DNA of 22,357 nucleotides from the NCBI GenBank assembly GCA_023423335.1, contig JAFAFU010000061.1:1-22357 (forward strand). Direction: 5' to 3'. Under the pieces are notes generated by a model, which saw only the letters and a list, made by a program, of their open reading frames with translations, made no database searches and was not told the DNA's origin. The translations under genes and the position numbers were made by a program. Origin of the DNA: Bacillota bacterium (lineage in GTDB: Bacteria; Bacillota; Clostridia; Lachnospirales; Lachnospiraceae). Positions 21,612 to 22,357 of this stretch are shown piece after piece. Numbering within the stretch: the stretch's first letter is position 1; the number at the start of each line of letters is the position of its first letter.

Positions 21612-21982
21612 GCTCGAAACACCTCAAACCCGAAGCCTTTAGGCTTTAAATCCAATGACGCAATGTAAGCCCGTGCAATTTGCTCGAACTCAGATACCTC
21701 AACACTACCCTCGGCAAAACTTTCGGTGACCTGCACTGTGTCTGCTTTTACGCTTTCACTGGTAGTTTGGCGAGCAATGCCCGCGTAAATCACACCAGCT
21801 TGAATGCCTTTGATGATTTCACATGCGGCATCAATCAGGATTGGATCAATTGGATCAGGAACAGATCCAACTTCGTTTCGCATCCATGTGTTGGCTAATT
21901 TAATGAGGCGAGCTTTATCACCAGCTGGTGCAAAGTCTGCCCCCATAATTTGCTCAGCCTGTTCTTGGGTAATAAAGCTCAT
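21608..21982 (-). CDS. head-tail connector (adaptor) protein
   Basis: A 124-aa mostly helical protein with the layout of gp6-type adaptors that sit under the portal: TQEQAEQIMGADFAP, KARLIKLANTWMRNE, DAACEIIKGIQAGVIYAG, and RAYIASLDLKPKGFGF at the end. Relatives are sometimes labelled DnaT-like single-stranded DNA-binding proteins, but the gene order supports the connector role. It has aaggaa before its start and is 3 bp from the end of the preceding gene. Confidence 0.78.
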   Translation of the reverse strand: MSFITQEQAEQIMGADFAPAGDKARLIKLANTWMRNEVGSVPDPIDPILIDAACEIIKGIQAGVIYAGIARQTTSESVKADTVQVTESFAEGSVEVSEFEQIARAYIASLDLKPKGFGFEVFRA

Positions 21983-21985
21983 GGG

Positions 21986-22357
21986 TTATTCCTTAGATTG
22001 TTCTACTTTGGAGGCTTCTTCTGCGGCTTTAGCTGCTTTCAATTCCGCAGCAGTTGGCTTTTTGGTAGGTGGCTGTAATTCATCAATACGCGCCTGCATA
22101 GCAGCAACATCATTTTTGAATGCAATGAATTCACCTTGGGCTGTGGCTAGTTGTTCTTTCAACTCCACATTTTCAGCAATAACTTTTACACATTCGGCTT
22201 TTGCTTCATCAATCGTGGCTTGAAGTTCTGGTGTGATGCCAACTTTTGCTTCAATGGTGACAATATTGGAATTATTGCGCTTAATCAGATCTAGATAAGC
22301 CTTAGGAACATCACCAGCCACTTCTGAGCACGGTTCCAAAGTATCAGCTTCGTGATA
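21986..22357 (-). CDS. small coiled-coil phage protein, 5' end outside the window
   Basis: At least 123 residues; the frame is open through the right edge of the window, and the TTG at 22339 is unlikely to be the real start because the preceding codons (YHEADTLEPC) read on naturally. The visible part has a CSEVAGDVPKAYLDLIKRN segment, a Gln/Glu/Ala-rich coiled coil (about 40-95) and a Lys/Glu/Ala tail ending VEQSKE. It is placed between capsid genes (outside) and the connector. It could be a minor head or scaffold-type protein; I cannot assign it further. Confidence 0.7.
   Translation of the reverse strand, partial: YHEADTLEPCSEVAGDVPKAYLDLIKRNNSNIVTIEAKVGITPELQATIDEAKAECVKVIAENVELKEQLATAQGEFIAFKNDVAAMQARIDELQPPTKKPTAAELKAAKAAEEASKVEQSKE

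Noticed and set aside
21608..21982. DNA-binding (DnaT-like) function
   Set aside because: A label sometimes given to relatives; the gene order in the connector block supports a head-tail adaptor, and no DNA-binding motif is seen.

Overview
The window is the left part of an integrated, long-tailed (siphovirus-type) prophage, most probably from Acinetobacter or a close relative in the Moraxellaceae. This host guess rests on the A+T-rich composition and on the look of the integrase, lysis and tail proteins. It is an inference, since no host chromosomal gene is visible.

Layout. (1) Positions 1-297 are non-coding or regulatory DNA with repeated gtgagtaac-type motifs, followed by a P4-type tyrosine integrase reading rightward. 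(2) Two rightward cargo genes follow: a small unknown protein and an Mrr-like PD-(D/E)xK restriction endonuclease. (3) A terminator at about 2673-2692 separates them from a leftward late operon that fills the rest of the window. In transcription order (right to left) this operon holds the end of a small coiled-coil protein, head-tail connector, HExxH protein, head closure protein, a membrane moron, gp10-like neck protein, tail terminator, major tail tube protein, and the tail assembly chaperone pair. Then comes a 4.3-kb island of accessory genes, followed by tape measure, distal tail protein, a four-cysteine hub protein, two small proteins, tail tip protein, a fibre-like protein, holin, endolysin and the overlapping Rz/Rz1 spanins.

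The clearest mechanistic signal is the lambda slippery heptamer GGGAAAG, in the correct frame (G GGA AAG), near the end of the chaperone gene. A -1 shift there joins it to an open frame that lacks a good start of its own, giving a gpG/gpGT-like pair. A second chaperone-like protein (14046-14396), similar to the first along most of its length but with no shift site seen, lies in the accessory island nearer the tape measure gene.

The accessory island carries a small membrane/secreted protein absent from simple ATG-based gene lists (17235-17396), an opposite-strand membrane protein, an outer-membrane beta-barrel, a small secreted cysteine-rich protein, a DUF4236 protein, a periplasmic protein, the chaperone paralogue and a zinc-ribbon membrane protein. 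Several are separated by intrinsic-terminator-like hairpins. Similar hairpins follow the tape measure, fibre, major tail and neck-moron genes, and four more lie inside coding sequences. Together they suggest that late transcription either uses processive antitermination or restarts from many internal promoters.

The tail tip protein appears to contain a von Willebrand factor A domain with a complete metal-binding (MIDAS) motif, an unusual feature for a phage tail tip. No tRNA, rRNA, CRISPR array or insertion sequence was seen.
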